NCBI GenBank assembly: GCA_013697635.1
Contig: JACCWM010000200.1
Location: 1 to 46,834 of the forward strand
Length of the DNA stretch: 46,834 bases
Direction of reading: 5' to 3'
Origin: Lujinxingiaceae bacterium
GTDB taxonomy: Bacteria; Myxococcota_A; Bradymonadia; Bradymonadales; Bradymonadaceae
Within the stretch, counting starts at the first letter, position 1. Each line of letters starts with the position of its first letter. The position numbers were made by a program, and so were the translations under genes. Below, in pieces: positions 40,357 to 46,834 of the stretch. The notes below the pieces were generated by a model. It ran no database searches. It had not been told where the DNA came from and worked only from the letters and a program-made list of their open reading frames with translations.

Positions 40357-42540
40357 ATGCTGTTCCATTACGCAACGCGGGTGTTTTTTCTCCCGCTCTT
40401 GCTGCTCGTCTGCTGCGGTGAGCCGCCGGCCGTCATCGATGTGCCGCCACCGCTCGAGCCGACACGCGTCTTTGTCGAAGCGCTACTGCCCCAGATCGAT
40501 GGCGAGTTGCGCCGACGCGTCGAGACCAAGGCTGCTGCCGATGCCGTGATCGATTACGTGGGCGTCGAGGCCGAGCGGCCCTTTCGCTCACGCGTCGACG
40601 GCGGCCTGCGCTATGCCAACATCCTGATCAAGATCTATGGGGAGACCGACGGTGAGAAGGTCTTCACCCACGCCGGCGGGCTCAATGGGCGCGGGCGCGC
40701 GCTGCTCGATGTGCTCGTTGACGCCGATCACCATCTGCTCGACAACTCGGCCTTTCACATCGCGCGCATCAACAAGCTCACCGAGCAAATCGGCCAGCTC
40801 ACCGCCGAGGACGCGCTCTGGCAGCCGATCGGGCTGGAGCCGGCCGAGGCCGAGGCTCTGGTCAACTGGCTGATCGAGCAACGCCTCTCACCCGACGATC
40901 CCAAGACCCTTAAAAAGGTGCTCGACGCAATCGTCGAAGGCAGCAAGAAGGGCTCCAAATCGGAGAAAATCACGCCTTTGCCGCGAGTCAGCGAGGCGAT
41001 CCGCGACTTTTTCGAGGCCTTCAGCAAGAAAGCCCGGCTGCTCGGCGAGTTGGAGCTGCGCATCGCCGATGGGGCGATGCGCTATGCGCGCGACATGAAG
41101 CACGGCAACCTCAAGCGCTTCAATTGGACCGAGCTGCGCGATGCCGGCGGCTCGGCCACCGTGACGCTCAATCGTCTGGAACAAACCTTTGGCGAGCTGG
41201 CCGGCGCCGACGACGACGATGTCGGCAAAGTGTTTGCCGGCCTGCTCCCACAACATCCCCAGTACAAGCGCCTGCTCGAGGCACGTGAGCGCTATCGCGC
41301 TATCGCCGCCAAAGGCGGCTGGCAAAGCGTGCGCCCGATGCCCCTTGACCCGGGCTCGCGCTCGCCACGCGTGCGCGAGCTGCGCGAGCGCCTGGCCATC
41401 GAAGGCTACCACTCCCAGCCTGCGGCTGAGCTCGTGCACCACGACGACGCGCCCCTTTCGGCCGCCGTGGTCGACGAGGCCCTCGAGGCTATGGCAAACG
41501 AAGAGCACGTCGAAGAGCAAATCGAGCAGGTGTTGCTCGACGAGCCCAAAATCAAGACCAAAGCCTTGGATCCCGATGTGATCGATCCATCCCTTCTCGA
41601 CGCGATCAAGGCCTATCAGGAGACCCATCAGTTTCGTGCCGATGGCAAGTCGTCACCGGGATTTTGGGCCAGCCTCAACGTGCCGATCGCGCGGCGCATC
41701 GCTCAAATCGATCTCAACCTCGAGCGCTGGCGCGAGAGCTACTACGACGGCGAGTCGGACTTCATCTTTATCAACGTGGCGGACTTTCACGCCGAGGTGT
41801 GGCGCGACCACAAGCGCGCGATGCGCTTCAAGGTCGTCGTCGGAAACAACAACCGCGTCTGCGATGCCAAGACCGGCAAGTGGAATTACACCAACGCCAC
41901 GCCCGTGCAGTACTCCACGCTCGATCACCTGATCCTCAACCCTTCCTGGTACGTGCCCCCACGCCTGTTCGAGGAGGCGCTGCGCCCCAAGATGGGCAAG
42001 AACCCCAAGTGGCTCGAGCAAAACGGCTACGAGCAGATTCGCGTCAAGGGCGGCAAGACCGCACTTCGCCAGAAGCCCGGCCCCGACAACGCCCTGGGCC
42101 TGGTCAAGTTCATCTTTCCCAATCCCCACAACACCTACATGCACGACACTCCCCAGAAGCACTACTTCGACTTCCCCGTGCGCGGCTACAGCTTTGGCTG
42201 CGTGCGCGTCCACACCCCCGTCGAGTTGGCCAAGTACCTGATCGCTTACGATGGCCAGGACTCCGAGATCGATGTCGACGAGCACGTCAGCAGCGGACGC
42301 ACCCGCATGGTCAAGATGCAGCGCGAGCTGCCCGTCTTCACCGAGTATTACACCGTGCGCATCGACGACGACGGCCGCGCCCACTTTTTGGCCGATCTCT
42401 ACCGCAAGGACGCCCGGCGCATGAGCGACAACCCCGAGGAGTTCGACAGCTGCAAGGTCGGAACGAGGCGGCGCATGGACAACGTCGCCGACGCCAGCAA
42501 CGAGGCGCCGGCCGGTGTTTCGAGCGACCTGGGACCATGA
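40357..42540 (+). CDS. L,D-transpeptidase (YcbB/LdtD-like)
   Basis: 727 residues from the ATG at 40357, which gives a signal sequence with a Cys pair at 19-20 (imperfect lipobox, so lipid anchoring is uncertain). A helical N-terminal region (about 30-340) resembles the scaffold domain of LdtD. A peptidoglycan-binding-like stretch (about 345-440) is split by an acidic insertion. The YkuD catalytic domain (about 455-660) has His596 in 'HDTPQKHYF' and nucleophile Cys615 in 'YSFGCVRV'; the usual SHGC reads SFGC, a change tolerated in YcbB-type enzymes. Activity: 3-3 cross-linking of peptidoglycan, or attachment of proteins to it. Unusually long insertions make exact domain ends uncertain. Converges on truA with 20 bases between stop codons. 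Confidence 0.9.
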   Translation: MLFHYATRVFFLPLLLLVCCGEPPAVIDVPPPLEPTRVFVEALLPQIDGELRRRVETKAAADAVIDYVGVEAERPFRSRVDGGLRYANILIKIYGETDGEKVFTHAGGLNGRGRALLDVLVDADHHLLDNSAFHIARINKLTEQIGQLTAEDALWQPIGLEPAEAEALVNWLIEQRLSPDDPKTLKKVLDAIVEGSKKGSKSEKITPLPRVSEAIRDFFEAFSKKARLLGELELRIADGAMRYARDMKHGNLKRFNWTELRDAGGSATVTLNRLEQTFGELAGADDDDVGKVFAGLLPQHPQYKRLLEARERYRAIAAKGGWQSVRPMPLDPGSRSPRVRELRERLAIEGYHSQPAAELVHHDDAPLSAAVVDEALEAMANEEHVEEQIEQVLLDEPKIKTKALDPDVIDPSLLDAIKAYQETHQFRADGKSSPGFWASLNVPIARRIAQIDLNLERWRESYYDGESDFIFINVADFHAEVWRDHKRAMRFKVVVGNNNRVCDAKTGKWNYTNATPVQYSTLDHLILNPSWYVPPRLFEEALRPKMGKNPKWLEQNGYEQIRVKGGKTALRQKPGPDNALGLVKFIFPNPHNTYMHDTPQKHYFDFPVRGYSFGCVRVHTPVELAKYLIAYDGQDSEIDVDEHVSSGRTRMVKMQRELPVFTEYYTVRIDDDGRAHFLADLYRKDARRMSDNPEEFDSCKVGTRRRMDNVADASNEAPAGVSSDLGP

Positions 42541-42560
42541 GCGCACCCGCTACAATTTTT

Positions 42561-43352
42561 TCAACCGTGCGAGCCGCCGATCGACGGCTCCGACTGCGGC
42601 CAGGGGTGGTCTGGATAATGGATCTTGACCAGCGTGAGCCCGGCGGCCGGTGCCGTGTGGCCCGCGTCTGAGCGACGCCCGCTGGCCACGGCGCGTTTGA
42701 CGCTCTCGGCAGATTGTCGGGCGTGGGCGACGTCGACGAGCGTGCCGACGATGATGCGCACCATATTTTTGAGAAAGGCGGTGCCTTCGACCTCGATCTC
42801 GACGAGCGTGCCGGTGGCCCGGATCTCGATGCGTTGGATGCAGCGCACGGTGGTCGGGCTGGCGCAGTCGCCGGCGCGAAAGGCCGAGAAGTCGTGGGTG
42901 CCAATCAGGTGGGCGGCTGCGGCTCGCATCGCGTCGAAGTCCAGGGCCGGTCCAACCTGCCAACTCGTGCGCGCATCAAAGGGATTGACGAAGCGGTGGT
43001 TCCAGATGCGGTAGCAATAGATCTTGCCGCGAGCCGTGTGGCGGGCATGGAAGCTGTCGTCAACCTCGCTGGCGCGGGTGACGAGTAGGTCGTCGTCGGT
43101 CAGCGCGTTGAGGCCGCGCACGAAATCCCAGACCGTACGAGCGCTCTCGTGGCGAAAGTGGGCGACCTGGCCCAGGGCGTGGACTCCGGCATCGGTGCGG
43201 CTCGCGCCCTGAACCTTGATCGGCTCGTCGGTGTGGATGATGCGCATCACGGCGCGCATGAGCTCACCCTCGACGGTGCGCGCGTTCGGCTGAATCTGCC
43301 AGCCGTGGTAATTGGTGCCGTCGTAGGCGATGTGGAGGCGAATCAGAGGCAT
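42561..43352 (-). CDS. truA: tRNA pseudouridine(38-40) synthase
   Basis: 263 residues from the ATG at 43352; a TTG at 43364 is in frame, but the ATG gives the usual 'MPLIRLHIAYDGTNYHGWQIQP' start. Catalytic Asp54 is in 'GASRTDAGVHA'. Other marks: 'ARGKIYCYRIWN', 'GTHDFSAFRAG', 'FLKNMVRIIVGTL'. The enzyme isomerises uridines 38-40 in the anticodon stem-loop of many tRNAs. Last gene of a probable four-gene unit behind asd, the FnIII protein and the barrel protein (spacers of 16, 40 and 21 bases). Confidence 0.97.
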   Translation of the reverse strand: MPLIRLHIAYDGTNYHGWQIQPNARTVEGELMRAVMRIIHTDEPIKVQGASRTDAGVHALGQVAHFRHESARTVWDFVRGLNALTDDDLLVTRASEVDDSFHARHTARGKIYCYRIWNHRFVNPFDARTSWQVGPALDFDAMRAAAAHLIGTHDFSAFRAGDCASPTTVRCIQRIEIRATGTLVEIEVEGTAFLKNMVRIIVGTLVDVAHARQSAESVKRAVASGRRSDAGHTAPAAGLTLVKIHYPDHPWPQSEPSIGGSHG

Positions 43353-43373
43353 TTTCCGGCTCAAGAGCGCGCT

Positions 43374-44099
43374 TTAGAACTCGAAGGCCAAGCCGAACAT
43401 CCACTGATCGTCGCTCAGATCGAAGCCGGTGGAGCCGAAGCCGTCGATACGCGTCATCATGTACTCGACGAAGAGATAGGAGTGGTTGATGCCCCAGTTG
43501 AGATCGAAGGCCGCCGCGCTGGAGGGATCGACCACGTCGAGCAAGAAGTGCAGCCCCAGGCTCGCATGCCAGCCCGCGCGCCCGCCGGAGGCGTTGTTAC
43601 CATTGGAAATAGCCGTCTCGCCATCGGCGCCCTCAATGCTCCACAGATAGTAGTCGAGGCCGGCCTTGAAGACGGGCACCAGCGGGATGCCGTGGTTGAG
43701 CGCGCTGTAGTCGTAGCGGTAAACGGCCGAGGCGCGAAGCGGGATCACGCGAAAGGTGGTCGTGTCGGGCAACGCCTCGTCGATGGCGTCGCGGTTTCGA
43801 ACACTGCCCGTGGTGCTGGCATAGCCGGCGTGCATACCAAGACCCAGCGTGCCAAAGCCTTGCAGCAGGTAGAAGTCGACCTCAAGCTCGCCCATCCACA
43901 GGCTGCTCGTACCAAAGAAGGTCTCGAAGGGGCCGGCGCCGTCACCAAATTCGTTGTCGATCGCCGGATAATAGCCGCCGAGCCTGAACTCGAAGACACC
44001 ATGCTTGTCCGACTGGGCAAAAGCCTGGCTTGAGCACAAAGCCGTGGCGACAAAGACGAACAACACGCTCGCCAGACGGGTGGAGAAGGTTTGAGGCAT
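43374..44099 (-). CDS. Outer-membrane beta-barrel protein
   Basis: 241 residues from the ATG at 44099, with AAGGA seven bases upstream. A signal peptide ends at 'SSQAFAQ'. The rest alternates polar and hydrophobic residues in strands rich in Gly and Tyr ('VFEFRLGGYYP', 'LGLGMHAGYAS', 'AVYRYDYSALN') and ends in 'GLAFEF', the C-terminal aromatic typical of BAM substrates. It looks like the myxobacterial outer-membrane barrel family seen beside envelope genes. Function unknown; perhaps 8-10 strands by length. Confidence 0.82.
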   Translation of the reverse strand: MPQTFSTRLASVLFVFVATALCSSQAFAQSDKHGVFEFRLGGYYPAIDNEFGDGAGPFETFFGTSSLWMGELEVDFYLLQGFGTLGLGMHAGYASTTGSVRNRDAIDEALPDTTTFRVIPLRASAVYRYDYSALNHGIPLVPVFKAGLDYYLWSIEGADGETAISNGNNASGGRAGWHASLGLHFLLDVVDPSSAAAFDLNWGINHSYLFVEYMMTRIDGFGSTGFDLSDDQWMFGLAFEF

Positions 44100-44139
44100 G
44101 TGCACTTCCTTGTATAGATTCAATAGCCGGTATCACGAC

Positions 44140-45177
44140 TCAGGCGTTGATCGAGCGGCGAGTGCGGCGAACGATGAGCAAAGCGGCCGCGAGCAGCCAC
44201 AGAGCGTGACCGACGCTTGACGGGCTGGCCGGCTGCACGGCACAACCGCCGGTCTCCTGGCCGCCCTGTTCGTTGTAATAATCCCAAAAATCGATGACGG
44301 CGGCGACGTCGGTCACAGCCGGTGTGGTCAAGGCGCTGTAATTACCCGTCTCGTCTTGGGCGGCCATGGCCACGTAGACCTCGGTGCCGGCCTCGAGGCT
44401 GACGTCAACCTGGCCCACCCCCTCGCCCAGGCGCGTGACCACGCGCGGCTGCAGGTTGGTGCTGTCGGCGTCGGGAAACTGGCCGGCGCCAATCGGGGTC
44501 GTCGAGACCACGGCAACGTGGCGCGTGACATCCTCCGAAGGTGAGAGCGTCCATTCCAGCCGAATCGTGTTGGGCGTGGCCGTGGCGATGACATCGCTGG
44601 GCGGCTCCGGGCGCACCGTGTCGAGGATGACGCGGCCTTCGGCCTGCTGCCAGACGCCGGTCACGATGTCTGGGCGCACGTAAATGCGCACGAAATACTC
44701 GTGGTCGAGCGCGGCGTCCTCACAGCCCGCCTCTCCGACAATGCCGGTCAGCGTGCGAAAGCGCACCGAGGCCGTGATGCTCGCCTCGGTTTGGGTGATG
44801 TCGGCCTCGGGAATCTCCACACAGGCGTCATCGGTCGTGCACTCGACGGTGGCCGTCGTGCCGCGCGCCAGCGAATAATAGACGGCCTTTTGAAAATGGG
44901 AGAAGCCGTCGCTACCCTCCGCACGCGTGTCGATGCGCGTATCAAAGCGAAAGGTGACAAAGGCGTTGTTTGCGGCCAGTGCCCGGCACTGACTGATCCC
45001 GATCCAGGCGGTTGCCCCATCGGCGCGGTGGGTGCTGACAATGGTCGGCACCACTCGCTCGATCATCGTCGAGGTCGACGGCTCGCGCGCCTGCAGGGAG
45101 AAAGCACTCAAGCTCAACGACAAGCCAGCGAGGAGGGCGACGAGGGCGACGCTTACACGGTGATTCTTGGACTGCAT
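44140..45177 (-). CDS. Secreted protein with fibronectin III-like domain and MYXO-CTERM-like tail
   Basis: 345 residues from the ATG at 45177, with AGGA seven bases upstream; a longer reading frame to 45627 is the shadow of asd. A signal peptide ends near 'FSLQAR'. The mature part contains Cys residues, a beta-rich region and a fibronectin III-like domain (about 205-295: 'PPSDVIATATPNTIRLEWTLS', 'YVAMAAQDETGNYSA'). The last 36 residues are Gly-Gly-Cys, a hydrophobic helix ('WLLAAALLIV') and Arg-rich 'RRTRRSINA', the MYXO-CTERM pattern used for surface sorting in Myxococcota. Probably displayed at the cell surface. Lies 16 bases after asd. Confidence 0.82.
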   Translation of the reverse strand: MQSKNHRVSVALVALLAGLSLSLSAFSLQAREPSTSTMIERVVPTIVSTHRADGATAWIGISQCRALAANNAFVTFRFDTRIDTRAEGSDGFSHFQKAVYYSLARGTTATVECTTDDACVEIPEADITQTEASITASVRFRTLTGIVGEAGCEDAALDHEYFVRIYVRPDIVTGVWQQAEGRVILDTVRPEPPSDVIATATPNTIRLEWTLSPSEDVTRHVAVVSTTPIGAGQFPDADSTNLQPRVVTRLGEGVGQVDVSLEAGTEVYVAMAAQDETGNYSALTTPAVTDVAAVIDFWDYYNEQGGQETGGCAVQPASPSSVGHALWLLAAALLIVRRTRRSINA

Positions 45178-45193
45178 ACAAAAATCCTGATGG

Positions 45194-46231
45194 CTATTGA
45201 AGCCTGCCGATAAGCACCTCGGCGATCTGAACGGCGTTGAGCGCGGCGCCCTTTCGAAGGTTGTCACTGACGATCCAGAAGTGCAATGTCTGCGGCCGGT
45301 GCAAATCGTTTCGCACGCGCCCGATCCAAGTCGCGTCGGTATCGGCGGCAAGGCGCGCGCGTGGATAATGATTTTGAGCGGGAGCGTCGAAGAGCTGAAC
45401 GCCGGGCGCGTCGGCCCACAGCGCGCGGGCCTGCTCGGCGGAAAACGGGGCGGCCAGATCGACGGTGATCGACTCGCTGTGGCCGCGCACCACCGGCACG
45501 CGCGCGCAGGTCGCGGCGAGCTCGAGGCCGGGCCGATCCATGATCTTGCGCGTCTCGTTGACCATCTTGAGCTCCTCGCGCGTAAAGCCCGAGTCCTCGA
45601 AGACATCGATGTGAGGCAGCACGTCAAAGGCCAGCGCGTGCGCGAATTTCTTGGCCGCGGGCTCCTGCTCGCCGTTGATGTAGGCGCGCGTGCCGGCCAT
45701 CAGCTCGTCAACACCTTGCTGGCCGGCGCCGGAGGCCGACTGGTAGGTGCTCACGATCACGCGCTCGATGCCCACGGCTTGCTCGAGCGGCTTGAGCGCA
45801 ACGACCATCTGGATCGTCGAGCAATTGGGATTGGCGATCAGGCCCCTGTGGTCGTCGAGCGCGTGCGCGTTGACCTCGGGCACGACGAGCGGCACGTCCG
45901 GGTACATGCGAAAAGCGCTGGTATTGTCGATCACGACCGCGCCTGCCTCGACGGCGCGCGAGGCATGGGCAAGGCTCACCGAGCCGCCTGCCGAAAAGAG
46001 CGCAAAATCAACATCGGCAAAACCCGCATGATTGAGATCCTCGATCACGATTTGCTGACCGGCATAGTCGACGCTCTGGCCGGCCGAGCGCGCCGAGGCC
46101 ATCGCGCGCAAGCTCGCTACGGGAAAGTTGCGTGCTTCGAGCGTCTTGAGCATCTCGCGGCCCACGGCGCCGGTCGCGCCGACCACGGCCACCCGATAGC
46201 CACCCATCGTATTGCGATTACGGTAATTCAT
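45194..46231 (-). CDS. asd: Aspartate-semialdehyde dehydrogenase
   Basis: 345 residues from the ATG at 46231 (GAAGGAG six bases upstream); the reading to 46300 has no signal. NADP-binding motif 'VAVVGATGAVGREML', catalytic Cys137 in 'NPNCSTIQ' and His251 in 'ARVPVVRGHSE'. It makes aspartate semialdehyde for lysine, diaminopimelate, threonine and methionine, so feeds peptidoglycan. First gene of the unit with the FnIII protein, the barrel protein and truA, none of which is a usual partner. No promoter was picked in the 326-base upstream gap on this strand. Confidence 0.97.
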   Translation of the reverse strand: MNYRNRNTMGGYRVAVVGATGAVGREMLKTLEARNFPVASLRAMASARSAGQSVDYAGQQIVIEDLNHAGFADVDFALFSAGGSVSLAHASRAVEAGAVVIDNTSAFRMYPDVPLVVPEVNAHALDDHRGLIANPNCSTIQMVVALKPLEQAVGIERVIVSTYQSASGAGQQGVDELMAGTRAYINGEQEPAAKKFAHALAFDVLPHIDVFEDSGFTREELKMVNETRKIMDRPGLELAATCARVPVVRGHSESITVDLAAPFSAEQARALWADAPGVQLFDAPAQNHYPRARLAADTDATWIGRVRNDLHRPQTLHFWIVSDNLRKGAALNAVQIAEVLIGRLQ

Positions 46232-46557
46232 CTTCTGCTCCTTCACTGACTCGACTTCAAAGCCCGGCGGGACTCTACAGCCTGCTGCGCGCCGCGGCAA
46301 TGCTTAACAAAAGGAGCAACATGCGCGTGATTATTCCGGCGAGCGAGCCTCAAAGATCGTCTCGATTCTTCTTGTCTGGATCGCCGCTTGGGCGCATAGA
46401 TATTACGCGAAAAACATAACTTGACCCGCCATTGAGGATTTTGTTAGCGTCCGCACTTGCTAACTAAGCGCGAAGCCGCCTGTTTTCGCGATTTGAAGAG
46501 TTACAATCTCAGAAGAAATGGTTTTTTTTAGAAACGTGATCGAACCGGAGGAAATGC
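46232..46557. other. Divergent intergenic region asd / NNT-repeat lipoprotein
   Basis: 326 bases with no gene. The right half is AT-rich and holds a candidate plus-strand promoter (TTGACC at 46421-46426, 17-base spacer, TTAGCG at 46444-46449), giving a leader of about 100 bases. The GGAGG ribosome site before 46558 is strong. Nothing clear is seen for the asd direction. Confidence 0.45.
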
Positions 46558-46834
46558 ATGATGTTCAACAACACTGCTCGAATTTGTCTTATCGCTCTCT
46601 TGACGGCCGGCCTGGCCGTTGCCACAGGTTGTGGTGATGATCCGAAGGTGGACAACAACGCCAACAACACGAACAACACCAACAACACGAACAACACGAA
46701 CAACACCAACAACACCAACAACACCAACAACACGAACAACACCAACAACACCAACAACATTGACCCGGTGCCTTCGCAGCCCAAGTGCAGCGACACGCCG
46801 GCTCCGGAGCGCTGCACGGCCGATCCCGACACCT
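46558..46834 (+). CDS. Lipoprotein with Asn-Asn-Thr repeat linker, 3' truncated by window
   Basis: 92 codons are visible; the gene runs off the window. The ATG at 46558 has GGAGG six bases upstream; ATG at 46561 is next to it. The lipoprotein signal ends in 'ATGC' (Cys25). Residues 33-68 are 12 Asn-Asn-X triplets, ten of them Asn-Asn-Thr, then a Cys-containing region begins ('SQPKCSDT', 'ERCTAD'). Lipid-anchored proteins with this linker, followed by Cys-rich or metal-binding domains, are common in Bradymonadales-type Myxococcota (recalled from family knowledge). Function cannot be read from the visible part. Confidence 0.88.
   Translation, partial: MMFNNTARICLIALLTAGLAVATGCGDDPKVDNNANNTNNTNNTNNTNNTNNTNNTNNTNNTNNTNNIDPVPSQPKCSDTPAPERCTADPDT
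46654..46761 (+). repeat. Nine-base tandem repeat encoding Asn-Asn-Thr
   Basis: Twelve units of AACAACACS type in frame with the lipoprotein: one AAC-AAC-GCC, ten AAC-AAC-ACG/ACC, one AAC-AAC-ATT. Asn is always AAC, while Thr alternates ACC and ACG, so codon choice is not fully uniform. Copy number is probably variable between strains. Confidence 0.95.

Noticed and set aside
45197-46249. 350-codon plus-strand frame opposite asd
   Set aside because: Antisense shadow of asd, whose catalytic residues and start site are clear.
46509-46832. Minus-strand Leu-Val-rich frame at the window end
   Set aside because: It is the complement of the Asn-Asn-Thr repeat; the plus-strand lipoprotein has a signal peptide and a strong ribosome site.

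Overview
The window is a high-GC bacterial chromosome segment with dense coding on both strands and reads as a member of the Myxococcota, probably of the Bradymonadales type. The support is: a lipoprotein with an (Asn-Asn-Thr)n linker, a MYXO-CTERM-like C-terminus, a PEGA-domain Ser/Thr kinase with a TPR partner, many short lipoproteins, and C-terminal-Phe outer-membrane proteins. The placement is inferred from gene style, not from a tree. I found no tRNA, rRNA, CRISPR array, transposase or integrase.

Layout. 1-1723: the 3' part of a PglX-like adenine methyltransferase (possible BREX locus, cut by the window edge), followed by a hexanucleotide repeat. 1848-4928: two lipoproteins, one with an OmpA domain, and an NAD(P)-binding protein. 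4932-8753: a hybrid histidine kinase and a CheR-PAS protein. 8804-11277: an amidase overlapping a crotonase-fold enzyme. 11400-12994: a tRNA-queuosine mannosyltransferase-like protein overlapping an ExbD-domain lipoprotein. 13061-13890: rpsD with its own promoter, leader and terminator. 14072-16666: an azurin-like lipoprotein, a small Rossmann-fold protein and a NERD-nuclease/pseudokinase fusion.

16730-25765: rpoB and rpoC as an isolated two-gene unit with a long structured leader and a strong terminator. No rplJ/rplL lies upstream and no rpsL/rpsG downstream. 25789-28609: a PEGA kinase and TPR protein operon. 28972-34011: a membrane protein, mtnC, a small lipoprotein, a class II amidotransferase-like protein with Ser in place of Cys2, a PEGA protein and murI.

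34169-39582: a same-strand run of an unknown protein, ftsE, ftsX, an envC-like gene and two glycosyltransferases. This looks like a cell-envelope/division cluster in which the ATPase and the LytM domain have both lost catalytic residues. 39639-46231: an isochorismatase-like hydrolase, an L,D-transpeptidase, and a probable operon asd, FnIII/MYXO-CTERM protein, outer-membrane barrel, truA. The window ends inside the NNT-repeat lipoprotein.

Recurring themes are envelope construction (FtsEX/EnvC, L,D-transpeptidase, MurI, Asd) and proteins that keep a fold but have lost catalytic residues (FtsE, EnvC-like LytM, the NERD-fused kinase, the amidotransferase-like protein, the crotonase). Promoter calls are by eye against the sigma-70 consensus and are tentative.
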